NCBI GenBank assembly: GCA_030765645.1
Contig: JAVCCE010000007.1
Span: forward strand, 82,065-146,064
Length of the DNA: 64,000 nt
Reading direction: 5' to 3'
Source: Candidatus Hinthialibacter antarcticus
GTDB lineage: Bacteria; Hinthialibacterota; Hinthialibacteria; Hinthialibacterales; Hinthialibacteraceae
This document shows positions 1-8,690 of this stretch, piece by piece. A program made the translations under genes and the position numbers. Every line of letters starts with the position of its first letter. Positions within the stretch are counted from its first letter, which is position 1. The notes under the pieces are model-generated. The model was not told the origin of the DNA and ran no database searches. It saw nothing but the letters and a program-made list of their open reading frames with translations.

Positions 1-166
1 TGGTTTCCCACGTCATCATTTCTTTGCGGCTGGGCGATGATTTGACATGGCAATGAACGCAGGCCTGATTGCACTTTAAACCAACATTGACTTGAAACAC
101 GTCGATGCTGGCGCCGTGCATCGGCTGACCAAACAGCTCAATAATTTTCTGGTCAAACAAATTCAT
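1..166 (-). CDS. Radical SAM protein, ArsS-like, N-terminal part (runs off the window)
   Basis: Only the first 55 codons are inside the window; the rest lies beyond base 1. An AGGAGA ribosome binding site sits about 8 bases before the ATG at 166-164. The visible protein has C32-xxx-C36-xx-C39 followed by HVKSSPSRKE, the 4Fe-4S/SAM cluster motif in the setting CNQACxHCHV..xPxRxE that is typical of the ArsS (arsenosugar biosynthesis, DUF3641) radical SAM branch. Family knowledge: ArsS converts trimethyl/dimethyl arsenicals to 5'-deoxyadenosyl arsenosugar precursors with ArsM. Because the C-terminal domain is not visible the precise subfamily is an inference; another radical SAM/SPASM-type enzyme is possible. 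Confidence 0.6.
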   Translation of the reverse strand, partial: MNLFDQKIIELFGQPMHGASIDVFQVNVGLKCNQACVHCHVKSSPSRKEMMTWET

Positions 167-299
167 GCCTGCATTCTCCTAAACATTCAATTGTTCAAAT
201 ATTAATATACGTCAAAAAATAACTTACAAACCCATTGTACAAAAAGGACGCGAGGAAAGAAATAATAATTCAATTATTTTTGCCCCTCGGCCCGTGAAC

Positions 300-331
300 A
301 AAATCAGGCGGACGAAATCGCCCGCCTGATG
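300..331 (-). terminator. Rho-independent-like terminator of the pnt operon
   Basis: A 9-bp perfect inverted repeat (303-311 pairing with 322-330) lies about 45 bases after the pntB stop codon. Read on the minus strand the stem is followed by a short TTTTG run, so it fits an end of the pnt transcript, although the T-tract is weak. Confidence 0.5.
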
Positions 332-372
332 GTACTTTATCTTTTATCAAACAATACGCATTAATGAGATGC

Positions 373-1758
373 TTATCCTTCTTTCAACGCCGTCGCCAGA
401 TCGAGCATGGCTTTTTTGCCGTCGCCGAAGAGCATCAGGCAGTTGTCCATCTTGAATAATGGATTATGCAATCCCGCGAAGCCTGGACTGAGGCTGCGTT
501 TCACGACAACCACGGTGCGCGATTTATCGACGTCTAAAATCGGCATGCCCGCGATTGGACTATCAGGGTCCGTACGAGCCAACGGATTGACAACGTCGTT
601 GGCGCCGATGACGAGCGTCACGTCGGTGTTGGCGAAACTGGGGTTGATCTCGTCCATCTCTTTCAGTTTGTCATACGGAATATCCGCTTCAGCCAAGAGG
701 ACGTTCATGTGGCCCGGCATACGCCCCGCGACCGGGTGAATAGCAAACTCGACGACCGCGCCGCGCGCTTCGAGCAGGTTGGTGATGTCTCGCACCGCGT
801 GTTGCGCTTGCGCCACCGCCATGCCGTAGCCGGGAACGATCACCACGCGCTGGGCGGTTTCCATCAACATCGCGACTTCGTCCGCCGAGGTCGCTTTGAC
901 TTTGCCTTCATAATATTCATCGCGGTCCATCGTCTGTCCGCCGCCGTCGCCCATACCAACGAAGAAGACATTCGCCAGCGAGCGGTTCATCGCCTTGCAC
1001 ATAATCGCGGTCAGAATCACGCCGGACGCGCCAACCAGCGAACCGGAGACAATCAACACATTATTGTTGAGCACAAACCCGGTCGCCGCAGCCGCAAGGC
1101 CGGAGCAGGAATTCAAAAACGCAATAATAACTGGCATGTCGGCGCCGCCAACCGGCAAAACGAACAAGACGCCCAATATCGATGCGGCAATAACAACAAT
1201 CCAATAATACTGAAAAACTGATTCCGCATTCGGCATCGCCATCAAGACGGTCAAAGCGATACAGAGGACCAGTAAAGCGAGGTTCACAAATTGAACGCCG
1301 GGAAAACGGATCGGCTTGCCCGGCAAAAGTTCCTGCAATTTAGCGAACGCAATCAGGCTCCCAGTAAAAGTCACGGCGCCAATGGTTCCTGACAACGCTG
1401 TAGAAACCGTCATCTGCATACTGGTCGCGCCCAGCATCATCAGTGCGCCGCCCGCCACAAACACGGACGCGCCGCCTCCGAAGCCATTGAATAACGCCAC
1501 TAATTGCGGCATGGCCGTCATCTGAATTTTAACTGCGAGCACAGCGCCAATGACGCTGCCAACGATCACGCCAGCGATGATGACTTCAAAATTCACCACG
1601 CTGCGGTCAAATAACGTAACCACAATTGCGAGTAACATTCCCAACGAGCCAAGAATGTTGCCGCGTACGGCGGTGCGGGGGTGGGTCAGCCCTTTCAGGC
1701 CCATAATAAAAAGAATGGATGCCAGCAAATAGGCAAGATTGATGATTGATTCGCGCAT
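373..1758 (-). CDS. pntB: NAD(P) transhydrogenase subunit beta
   Basis: 461 residues, the usual length for PntB (E. coli about 462). The N-terminal two thirds are a chain of hydrophobic helices (about residues 5-255, domain II, proton channel), with the PNAESVFQYYW loop; the C-terminal third is the NADP(H)-binding domain III with VIVPGYGMAVAQAQH, HPVAGRMPGHMNVLLAEA and GANDVVNP, all recognisable family signatures. It couples hydride transfer from NADH to NADP+ to inward proton movement, supplying NADPH. It is the last gene of the pntAA-pntAB-pntB operon, 30 bases after pntAB. Start is the ATG at 1758; no reason to prefer another. Confidence 0.97.
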   Translation of the reverse strand: MRESIINLAYLLASILFIMGLKGLTHPRTAVRGNILGSLGMLLAIVVTLFDRSVVNFEVIIAGVIVGSVIGAVLAVKIQMTAMPQLVALFNGFGGGASVFVAGGALMMLGATSMQMTVSTALSGTIGAVTFTGSLIAFAKLQELLPGKPIRFPGVQFVNLALLVLCIALTVLMAMPNAESVFQYYWIVVIAASILGVLFVLPVGGADMPVIIAFLNSCSGLAAAATGFVLNNNVLIVSGSLVGASGVILTAIMCKAMNRSLANVFFVGMGDGGGQTMDRDEYYEGKVKATSADEVAMLMETAQRVVIVPGYGMAVAQAQHAVRDITNLLEARGAVVEFAIHPVAGRMPGHMNVLLAEADIPYDKLKEMDEINPSFANTDVTLVIGANDVVNPLARTDPDSPIAGMPILDVDKSRTVVVVKRSLSPGFAGLHNPLFKMDNCLMLFGDGKKAMLDLATALKEG

Positions 1759-1788
1759 AGTAATTATCCTATGGTAGTTCGACGCTGA

Positions 1789-2067
1789 TTATTTTCGTTT
1801 AAACATCTCGAGCATACGGTGGGTGACCCAAAATCCGCCGACCACGTTGATGGTCGCGAACACAACAGCAAAAAAACCAAGCACCGTCGTCAATAACTCA
1901 TGCTCGCCGCCGGACGCCAAAATGGCGCCGATCAATGTGATTCCTGAAATGGCGTTTGAGCCTGACATGAGCGGCGTATGCAGCGTTGGAGGCACTTTGG
2001 TGATAATTTCAAATCCAATAAAAATGGCTAAAACGAAAATGGTGAGTCCAGTTACGAGAATTTCCAT
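1789..2067 (-). CDS. pntAB: NAD(P) transhydrogenase subunit alpha part 2 (membrane part)
   Basis: 92 residues with three predicted membrane helices (about 2-20, 34-52, 58-82). The segment KVPPTLHTPLMSGSNAISG is the hallmark of the C-terminal membrane portion of transhydrogenase alpha. In enzymes of the Rhodospirillum rubrum type this portion is a separate protein, as here. Its ATG directly follows the stop of pntAA with no intergenic base, which implies translational coupling. It joins PntB in forming the proton-conducting domain II. Confidence 0.95.
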   Translation of the reverse strand: MEILVTGLTIFVLAIFIGFEIITKVPPTLHTPLMSGSNAISGITLIGAILASGGEHELLTTVLGFFAVVFATINVVGGFWVTHRMLEMFKRK

Positions 2068-3261
2068 TTAGGTTTCGCTCCCTTCTGTGGAAAGGCCCAG
2101 CAATTCACGAAGCCGCGCATGAGGCACGTCGCCGTTTTGCGCGATTAAGGTTTCGCGGGTAATTTCATCTTCGAGATCGAGTTGCAACGCGCCGTCTTTG
2201 ATTAAGTGCTTTAAGAACGTCGCGACGTTTTTTCCAAACATCTTGCTGGCGTGGTATGGAATGGTTGATGAAAGATTGAGCGGCCCCATCAACGAAACGC
2301 CGTTAATATCAACCGTCTGTCCCGGCTCGGCGCCTTCGCAGTTGCCGCCGCGTTCCGCCGCCAAGTCGATAATCACTGAACCAGGCGCCATGCCCTCAAT
2401 CATATCGCGAGTGACGAGAATCGGCGCCTTGCGTCCGGGAATCGCCGCCGTGGTAATCACCACGTCATTACGCACCACGACGTCTTTCATCATCTGCTGT
2501 TGTTTCTGATAAAATTCTTCGCTCTGCGCTTTGGCGTAGCCGCCCTTGTCTTCGGAGCCTTCGGTTTCAAGGTCAAACTCCACAAAGGTAGCGCCGAGGC
2601 TTTTGACTTGATCTTTGACCGCCGGGCGAACGTCGTACGCTTCAACCACCGCGCCTAAACGCTTGGCGGTTGCAATCGCCTGCAACCCCGCCACGCCGAC
2701 GCCGACAATAAACACCTTGGCGGGCGTAACGGTTCCGGCGGCGGTCATCATCATGGGAAACATTTTGGGCAGATGGTTGGCCGCCATCAACACCGCTTTG
2801 TATCCTGCGACCGTCGCCATCGACGAAAGGATGTCCATGCTTTGGGCGCGGGTAATGCGCGGCATAAGTTCCAATGCAAACGCGTTGACGCCTTTGCCCG
2901 CCAAATCTTTTGCGGCGTTGGGTTCAGACAGCGGGTCCATCATTCCGATGATAGTTTGTCCGCTGCGCATTTTATCCAAGTCGCTGCGGCCCGCTTCTAA
3001 ATTCGCGCCCAAAGAACGCACCTGCGCGATCACATCCGCTTGGGCGAACACGTCGTCGCGGTTCGCGGCGATCTTCGCGCCTTTTTCTTCAAATTCAGCG
3101 TCGGAGAATCCCGCTGCGGTCCCCGCGCCGGATTCAATCAAAATAGACGCGCCGGATTTAATGAGAGAAGGCAAAACGTCAGGCGTAAGCGCAACGCGCT
3201 TTTCTTCGGGGAAGGTTTCGTGCACAACGCCGATGACGACGCTGGCGTTTGACTCATTCAT
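2068..3261 (-). CDS. pntAA: NAD(P) transhydrogenase subunit alpha part 1 (NAD-binding)
   Basis: About 397 residues forming the peripheral NAD(H)-binding domain I; related to alanine dehydrogenase. Visible marks: VVHETFPEEKRVALTPD at the N-terminus, a Rossmann GVGVAGLQAIATAKRLGA with YDVRP following, and AAIPGRKAPILVTRDM. I chose the ATG at 3261-3259 (MNESNAS) because an AGGGGG sequence lies about 9 bases upstream; an in-frame GTG at 3270 would add three residues but sits on the ribosome binding site. First gene of the pnt operon; no membrane helices, consistent with the split alpha subunit. Confidence 0.95.
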   Translation of the reverse strand: MNESNASVVIGVVHETFPEEKRVALTPDVLPSLIKSGASILIESGAGTAAGFSDAEFEEKGAKIAANRDDVFAQADVIAQVRSLGANLEAGRSDLDKMRSGQTIIGMMDPLSEPNAAKDLAGKGVNAFALELMPRITRAQSMDILSSMATVAGYKAVLMAANHLPKMFPMMMTAAGTVTPAKVFIVGVGVAGLQAIATAKRLGAVVEAYDVRPAVKDQVKSLGATFVEFDLETEGSEDKGGYAKAQSEEFYQKQQQMMKDVVVRNDVVITTAAIPGRKAPILVTRDMIEGMAPGSVIIDLAAERGGNCEGAEPGQTVDINGVSLMGPLNLSSTIPYHASKMFGKNVATFLKHLIKDGALQLDLEDEITRETLIAQNGDVPHARLRELLGLSTEGSET

Positions 3262-3477
3262 ACAAAGCACCCCCTACGGTACAGGTGAGTTACGAACGAT
3301 GATTTTATCTATTATGCAAACTCGATTGAATGACGGAAGCGAAAGCGAGCAAAATAGGCAAAAAATAGATCGCTAAAAATTTATCCATGCATCGTCGCAT
3401 TTTTTATTCTCAAATAGCCTTTCGGTTCAATTCAATTCTTGTTATGAATATACCATCACGATTAGGGAGACCTTTGT

Positions 3478-4896
3478 ATGGCAATCAACCAAATGCGCAG
3501 AACCTTTATCAAGCAAAGTTTGGCGGCGTCCGCCGCTCTTTGTTCTCCCGCACTTTTCGCCGCAGAAACCAAGCGCCCTAATCTGGTTTTCATTCTCACA
3601 GACGACCAGCGCTTTGATATGCTGGGCTGCATGGGCAACCCGGTCATTCAGACGCCTACCATTGATGCACTGGCTTCACGCGGTGCATTGTTCACCAATA
3701 ACTTTTGCACCACCTCGATTTGTATGAGCAGCCGGGCGTCGATTCTGACAGGGCTGTACGAACGCTCGCACGCCATTACCGACTTCAGCAAACCCATGCC
3801 GAATGAGAAATTCCGTTGGTCTTACCCCGCCCTGTTGCGCAAGAGCGGTTACTACACGGCGTTCATCGGCAAGTGGGGACTCGGCGGCGCCTTGCCTGAA
3901 AGCGAGTTTGATTTCTTCAATGGATTTCCCGGGCAAGGAAAATATGAACACGTTGTCGATGGAAAACCGCGCCATCTGACCAGTATGATCGGCGACGATG
4001 CGGTCGATTTCATCAGCAACGCGTCGCAAGAAAAACCGCTGTGTCTCGCGATCAGCACCAAAGCGCCGCATGTGTTAGACAGCCAACCGAACCCGTTTCG
4101 CTCCGACCCGGCCTATGACGATTTATATAAATACGATGTGATCTTAAAGCCTGAAACAGGGACGCCCGATCATTTTAAAAAGTTGCCGAAATTTTTGCAG
4201 GCGGAACACACCGAAGGCGTTATGCGGTGGAAGCGGCGCTTCTCGACCAATGCACTGTATCAAGAAAATGTCAAAGACTATTATCGCCTCATTACCGGCG
4301 TCGACCGCACAGTGGGACGCGTAATGGAGGCATTGAAAAAACAAGGACTGGCAGACAACACGGTCATTATCTTCACGTCTGATAATGGGTTCTTTCTTGG
4401 CGAAAAAGGGCTTGCAGGCAAATGGTTAATGTACGAGGAGTCGATCCGAACGCCGCTGTTGATCTTTGATCCGCGCAAGCCAAAGCAACAGCGCATCGAA
4501 GCCATGTCGCTGAACATCGACATTATGCCAACGCTGTTGGATTACGCTGGCGTTGAGATACCGTCGTTCGTTCAAGGGCGTAGTTTGAAGCAGTTGGTTC
4601 ATAATCCCAAATCGCCCTGGCGCAAGGATTGGTTTTATGAACACGCATACACCCACAAAGGACGCATCGCGGATACGATGGGCGTTCGGTTTAATAACTG
4701 GAAATACACCCGATACGTTTCAGATGAATATGAAGAAGTATTTGACCTCAGCAGGGATCCACAAGAGTCTCACAACCTTGCATTAAAGAACGATACGCTT
4801 CTGTTAAAAGCAGGACGCAAGCGCACCCAGCAATGGACCGACGCCCTTACCGACTGGCGCCACGACCCTGGGTATCAATGGCAAGACCCGGCGTGA
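3478..4896 (+). CDS. Tat-exported type I sulfatase
   Basis: 472 residues. The N-terminus has R7-R8-T-F-I-K followed by a hydrophobic stretch ending in ALFAA, a Tat-type signal. Sulfatase core: PNLVFILTDDQR (metal aspartates D42, D43), the formylglycine motif C82-M-S-S-R86 followed by ASILTG, GKWGLGG, and SDNGFFLGEKGLAGKWLMYEESIRTPLL containing the second metal site. C82 is predicted to be converted to formylglycine; the third position is Ser rather than the usual Pro/Ala of CxPxR. Hydrolyses sulfate esters, probably of algal or host polysaccharides (inference). Start supported by GGGAGA 8 bases before the ATG. Stands alone; no sulfatase-maturating enzyme is seen nearby. Confidence 0.93.
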   Translation: MAINQMRRTFIKQSLAASAALCSPALFAAETKRPNLVFILTDDQRFDMLGCMGNPVIQTPTIDALASRGALFTNNFCTTSICMSSRASILTGLYERSHAITDFSKPMPNEKFRWSYPALLRKSGYYTAFIGKWGLGGALPESEFDFFNGFPGQGKYEHVVDGKPRHLTSMIGDDAVDFISNASQEKPLCLAISTKAPHVLDSQPNPFRSDPAYDDLYKYDVILKPETGTPDHFKKLPKFLQAEHTEGVMRWKRRFSTNALYQENVKDYYRLITGVDRTVGRVMEALKKQGLADNTVIIFTSDNGFFLGEKGLAGKWLMYEESIRTPLLIFDPRKPKQQRIEAMSLNIDIMPTLLDYAGVEIPSFVQGRSLKQLVHNPKSPWRKDWFYEHAYTHKGRIADTMGVRFNNWKYTRYVSDEYEEVFDLSRDPQESHNLALKNDTLLLKAGRKRTQQWTDALTDWRHDPGYQWQDPA

Positions 4897-4923
4897 GGGA
4901 ATTAATTCCAAAAGCGCGGAGTT

Positions 4924-4949
4924 GTAGGGTGGGTTCTTAACCCACCGTT
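4924..4949. repeat. Short palindromic repeat GGTGGGTT-CTT-AACCCACC
   Basis: Perfect 8-bp arms (4928-4935 and 4939-4946) around a 3-base loop, followed by GTTTTC. It lies 30 bases after the sulfatase stop and may act as its terminator; the sequence also resembles short interspersed intergenic palindromes common in environmental genomes, but only this copy is seen here. Confidence 0.5.
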
Positions 4950-5001
4950 TTCAATGTTGGATGACCAATGCGGTTGTGATGTTACGTCTTTACATTTTGA
5001 C

Positions 5002-7035
5002 TCACGACCGTGGCGGGCGGGGTTTATATTCGAGTTTTAATTCTCCGCCCTGGCGGGACGAGATCGGGCCTTGCAGCACAAACGAACCGATCAGGCACTG
5101 CCCCTGGTTGTCGTCGCGGCAATAGAAAAACGTGACAGCGGCCTCCAGCAGCTCGGCGCCGTCTACGTTGGCGTAATCCACAATAAACTCGAGCGAATCT
5201 CCACGAACGTTCGCTTCCATCGAAGGGCTGACCCATTCGCTATTGCGGCCCGTGACCCGCAGTTGCACCATCGGCTTGGCGAGAGAATTGAAATGGAATT
5301 TCTCAGGAAACTCAAACGCAATTTCAACGCGCCCGTCTTTGCCCAAGGTCTTCGCGTCATAGACAACCACTTCGGGTTTGCCAAATACTTCAAATTCGGG
5401 CTTGACCTGCTTGCTCATCCAATCGGAAAGATTGAGGTTCAGCGTCGCGACCTGCCGCGTGTTTAAATCGACCACGCGCACGGAATGATTGTTGGTATCA
5501 GCGACGAACAGTTTGTCGCCGGCGATGCTAACGCCGCTGGGCTCATAAAACTGCGGCTGGTTGATGTCACCCACGCCGGGAACGCCGGTTCCAGCAAATG
5601 TGTCTAAGCGCTTGGACGCGAGGTCGGCGACTTTGATTTTATGATTATATGTATCGGCGACGTAGACCTTGCCGTCTTTGTAAGCGACGCCCAACACATG
5701 CTGCAAGCGGGCTTTGCTAAATGGTCCGTCGATGTCGCCAAAGTCAAACAGCCCGGTCCCAATGAGCGTCTCGACGCGCGGCGGCGCGGTTTGCATGTTC
5801 ACTTTGCGCAACGCGCTAACCTCGCTGTCGGCGAAATAGAGATTGACGCCGTCAGTGGTCATGCCGCTGGGCTGCGCCAGTTCGCTGCTGGATATCACGC
5901 CGTCGACAATGCCCTCGCGTCCGGTCCCTGCGAATGGATTCACCGTTTGCTTGGCGAGATCGAGCACCCACAGCTGATGCGGCCCCGCCATCGCAATATA
6001 AATCGGCCCGCCGGGTTTGCGCTGCACCAGCGCCCAGGGTGAATTCAAGCCCGTCTTTAACGCATCGCCGCCGCGTCGCGCATAAACCTGCTTGCCAACG
6101 CCCGCAACGGTTTCCACTGTTCGCGCATCAAAGTCGATTTTTCGTATGGCGTGATTTTCCGTATCGGCGACGTACAGCGCGTTGCCGTCCAGCGCCATGC
6201 CTTGTGGATGATTAAACTGCGCATCTTGAAACCCGCCGTCTTTCAAACCGGGTTCGCCGCCGCCGACGATATCAAGCACTTTTCCTGCGAGAGTTGAAAC
6301 CACGATGCGATTGTGGTTCGAGTCGGAAATAAACAAGCGTTGGCTCTGTTCGTCCGCCAACACCTTACCGGGGAACTCCAACACCGTCGGCGCTTTTTTA
6401 TCTTTTTCGAGCGAGACGGGAAACGGCTGAGTATTAATAATGTCTTTATGATTGCGAATCAGTCCACTGATAATTTCATCCAGCAAATCGTAATGCCCTT
6501 CGCCGGACAGCGTACCGACGATTTTGCCTTCGGGATCGACGACAGTAAGATGGGGCCAACCGCGCGCACCGTACTTCGTCCAGATTTTGAACTGCGCGTC
6601 GTTGACGACGGGGTGTTCGATGCCATAGCGTAAAACCGCCTGACGGATGTTTTCTGAATCTTGTTCATTTTTGAATTTAGCGGAATGGACGCCGACCACG
6701 ACCAGTTCGTTGGGGTATTTTTTTTCGAGTTTTTGCAGGTCGGGGATTACGTGCAAACAGTTGATGCAGCAGTACGTCCAAAAGTCGATCAAGACCACTT
6801 TGCCCTTGAGGTCATTGATGCTGACGGGTTTGTCAACATTGAGCCAACCCAGGCCGCCGTCGAGTTCGGGCGCGTCAAGTTTTCCGCTCAAGTCCATTGC
6901 GCCCGCCATGGCGACGCCGCCAAACCCCATGTTAAATAGCCAGCGATTCATCAGGGTCGCGCTGGCGTATAGAACCGCAACACTCAGCAACATAAAAAGC
7001 CCAATTCGCATCCAACGCGGCGTTGAAGACGCCAT
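5002..7035 (-). CDS. Membrane-anchored thioredoxin-like/NHL-repeat protein (NHLRC2-like)
   Basis: About 677 residues from the ATG at 7035-7033, chosen because GAGGTG lies 9 bases upstream; a longer frame to 7122 has no such support. One membrane anchor (about residues 10-31), then a thioredoxin-fold domain (about 60-200) with the active-site stretch WTYCCINC (C90-xx-C93), then a six-blade NHL beta-propeller (about 245-560) with repeated LFVADTxNHxV motifs, and a C-terminal beta-sandwich. This three-part order is that of NHLRC2. Probably faces the periplasm; a redox role is inferred from the CxxC, the substrate is unknown. Confidence 0.88.
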   Translation of the reverse strand: MASSTPRWMRIGLFMLLSVAVLYASATLMNRWLFNMGFGGVAMAGAMDLSGKLDAPELDGGLGWLNVDKPVSINDLKGKVVLIDFWTYCCINCLHVIPDLQKLEKKYPNELVVVGVHSAKFKNEQDSENIRQAVLRYGIEHPVVNDAQFKIWTKYGARGWPHLTVVDPEGKIVGTLSGEGHYDLLDEIISGLIRNHKDIINTQPFPVSLEKDKKAPTVLEFPGKVLADEQSQRLFISDSNHNRIVVSTLAGKVLDIVGGGEPGLKDGGFQDAQFNHPQGMALDGNALYVADTENHAIRKIDFDARTVETVAGVGKQVYARRGGDALKTGLNSPWALVQRKPGGPIYIAMAGPHQLWVLDLAKQTVNPFAGTGREGIVDGVISSSELAQPSGMTTDGVNLYFADSEVSALRKVNMQTAPPRVETLIGTGLFDFGDIDGPFSKARLQHVLGVAYKDGKVYVADTYNHKIKVADLASKRLDTFAGTGVPGVGDINQPQFYEPSGVSIAGDKLFVADTNNHSVRVVDLNTRQVATLNLNLSDWMSKQVKPEFEVFGKPEVVVYDAKTLGKDGRVEIAFEFPEKFHFNSLAKPMVQLRVTGRNSEWVSPSMEANVRGDSLEFIVDYANVDGAELLEAAVTFFYCRDDNQGQCLIGSFVLQGPISSRQGGELKLEYKPRPPRS

Positions 7036-7155
7036 AACACTCACCTCGAAAGCCCCTGTCGGGGCGGATTCCTGCATTGTATCGAAGATGTTCAATTGGC
7101 AAAAAAATAGCTGCGGCGCCAACTATGCGAGATGCGAATTCAGGATGCGGTCAAA

Positions 7156-7965
7156 CTATTTTGCCTTATTTGCCTTATATGCTTTCAAAAAGTCATGCAG
7201 TTCTGGAATATGATCGGTGTTGATTAAATCAACGCCCGCTTCCATCGCGAGGCGCCAATACACCGGTTTGTCAGGGACGCCGTAAAAACGCACTTTTCGT
7301 CCCTTCGCGTGCATGTCATCGACAACGGTTTGAAGTTTTTCGCGCTCATCCGCAGGGATAGGCCCGTTGCCTGTCCATTTGAAAAGACGCCCCCACGACA
7401 CCGCATACCACATCCAACCGTTATCCGCTATCGGATCATCAACGCTGTAGTAATTGCTGTCTCGGCAGGCTTTGCGCGAAGGCAACGTCACATATTTTTC
7501 TTTGAATTTCGCATCGCCGGTCAAGACAATCGTGACCGGGCCTTGCTTGGCGCCGTTGTCCGTGTAGGACGAGAGCATTGAATACGGTTCCAACATTTTT
7601 TGCAGCGCGGTTTGAAACGCATCGCCGCCGCGCTTCACGTCAAGCCACAAGAGAAAGGTCTTGCCGTCGCCGTGCACGGAGCCGTTTTCATCAACGCGCT
7701 TTTGCAATACGTCGAGATAATCCTTCTTCAGCGTGGCTTCGAAATCGGGCAGATCATGTGTCACGATGATTTCGCCATCCACCAGATAAATATCCGCCTC
7801 GACGCTGTAGAATTGACTGTCCAGCGCATCCAGCAAGGGGCGCTCATGTACATAATCATTATGCGAATGCGCATGAATCAGGTTCTCAAGGCCATCGACA
7901 TAAACGGCGCCGGACAGCATGAATGCGAGTGGGAGAATACAATACTTTATATGCAGGTTCATCAT
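7156..7965 (-). CDS. Secreted GDPD/PI-PLC-like phosphodiesterase family protein
   Basis: 269 residues with a signal peptide (about 1-24). HAHSHNDY, SVEADIYLVDGEIIVTHD and later WYAVSWGRLF/VDLINTDHI match the TIM-barrel phosphodiesterase superfamily that includes glycerophosphodiester phosphodiesterases and the Aim6-like branch; the two histidines and the E-x-D pair are the expected acid-base and metal residues. Likely hydrolyses a phosphodiester outside the cytoplasm, substrate unknown. Two adjacent ATGs (7965 and 7962) follow an AGGTGA; either may start translation. Ends about 120 bases after the neighbouring thioredoxin/NHL gene begins and is on the same strand. Confidence 0.82.
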   Translation of the reverse strand: MMNLHIKYCILPLAFMLSGAVYVDGLENLIHAHSHNDYVHERPLLDALDSQFYSVEADIYLVDGEIIVTHDLPDFEATLKKDYLDVLQKRVDENGSVHGDGKTFLLWLDVKRGGDAFQTALQKMLEPYSMLSSYTDNGAKQGPVTIVLTGDAKFKEKYVTLPSRKACRDSNYYSVDDPIADNGWMWYAVSWGRLFKWTGNGPIPADEREKLQTVVDDMHAKGRKVRFYGVPDKPVYWRLAMEAGVDLINTDHIPELHDFLKAYKANKAK

Positions 7966-7982
7966 TCACCTTTTAAGTTTAC

Positions 7983-8558
7983 TTAAAAATAGTCCGGCTC
8001 GTTGCCGGGATGCCACTTGATGTTGCAGCCTGCGCTGGGGCGCTGATCGACCAGCGGTTCGTTACCCGCCAAGGCAGCATCTAACGCAGCGCGCAAATCG
8101 GCGCCGGTGACAGCCTGGTCGTTGCCGGGTCGGCTATCGTCGAGTTGACCACGGTACGTCAATTTCTGACCGCCGTCGAACACATAAAAATCAGGAGTAC
8201 ACGCAGCGCGAAATACTTTGGCGACGTCTTGGGTTTCGTCATATAAATACGGGAACGTGTAGCCCACCGCCGCTTTTTCTTCGTTCATCTTGTCCGGCCC
8301 GTCTTGCGGATGGGTCTGGATGCTGTTCGCTGAAACGCCAACGACCGCGACGCCCTTCGCTTGGTATTGTTCCGCAATTTGCTTGATCTCATCGCGGACA
8401 TGAACCACATAGGGGCAATGATTGCAGATAAACATCACCAGCACGGCTTTCGCATCGAGAAAATCACCCGCCGAGACATATTCGCCGTCGGTGTCTTGCA
8501 GCGAAAAGTCGGGCATCAGCGTCCCCAAAGGCAGCATCGTCGAATTTTTAAGCGCCAT
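7983..8558 (-). CDS. Redoxin (AhpC/TSA-type thioredoxin-like) protein
   Basis: 191 residues, thioredoxin fold. MPDFSLQDTDGEYVS is the redoxin N-terminal strand-loop; the redox motif is C45-N-H-C48 followed by PYV, which defines the widespread thioredoxin family often annotated as peroxiredoxin-like or ResA-like; RAACTPDFYVFDG contains the cis-Pro loop. Ends with CNIKWHPGNEPDYF, characteristic of this subfamily. Cytoplasmic (no signal). Ribosome binding site GGAGGTTGAAAG precedes the ATG. Probably a thiol-disulfide reductase or peroxidase; exact partner unknown. Same strand as the GDPD-like gene with an 17-base gap, so possibly co-transcribed. Confidence 0.88.
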   Translation of the reverse strand: MALKNSTMLPLGTLMPDFSLQDTDGEYVSAGDFLDAKAVLVMFICNHCPYVVHVRDEIKQIAEQYQAKGVAVVGVSANSIQTHPQDGPDKMNEEKAAVGYTFPYLYDETQDVAKVFRAACTPDFYVFDGGQKLTYRGQLDDSRPGNDQAVTGADLRAALDAALAGNEPLVDQRPSAGCNIKWHPGNEPDYF

Positions 8559-8690
8559 CTTTCAACCTCCTTCCAAATTCAATGCAATCGTTTAATTCGC
8601 AAAGATTTGGAATCTATTATGTGTCGGATTCTATATGTTTTTCTTACAATTTATTTATGAAACATGCAAGTTGAACTTATCGAAGGCGGC

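Noticed and set aside
709..1221. 170-codon plus-strand frame opposite pntB
   Set aside because: Shadow of the strongly supported pntB; composition rich in His/Arg/Asn and no family match.
2615..3376. 253-codon plus-strand frame opposite pntAA
   Set aside because: Entirely antisense to a conserved gene; no ribosome binding site or motif.
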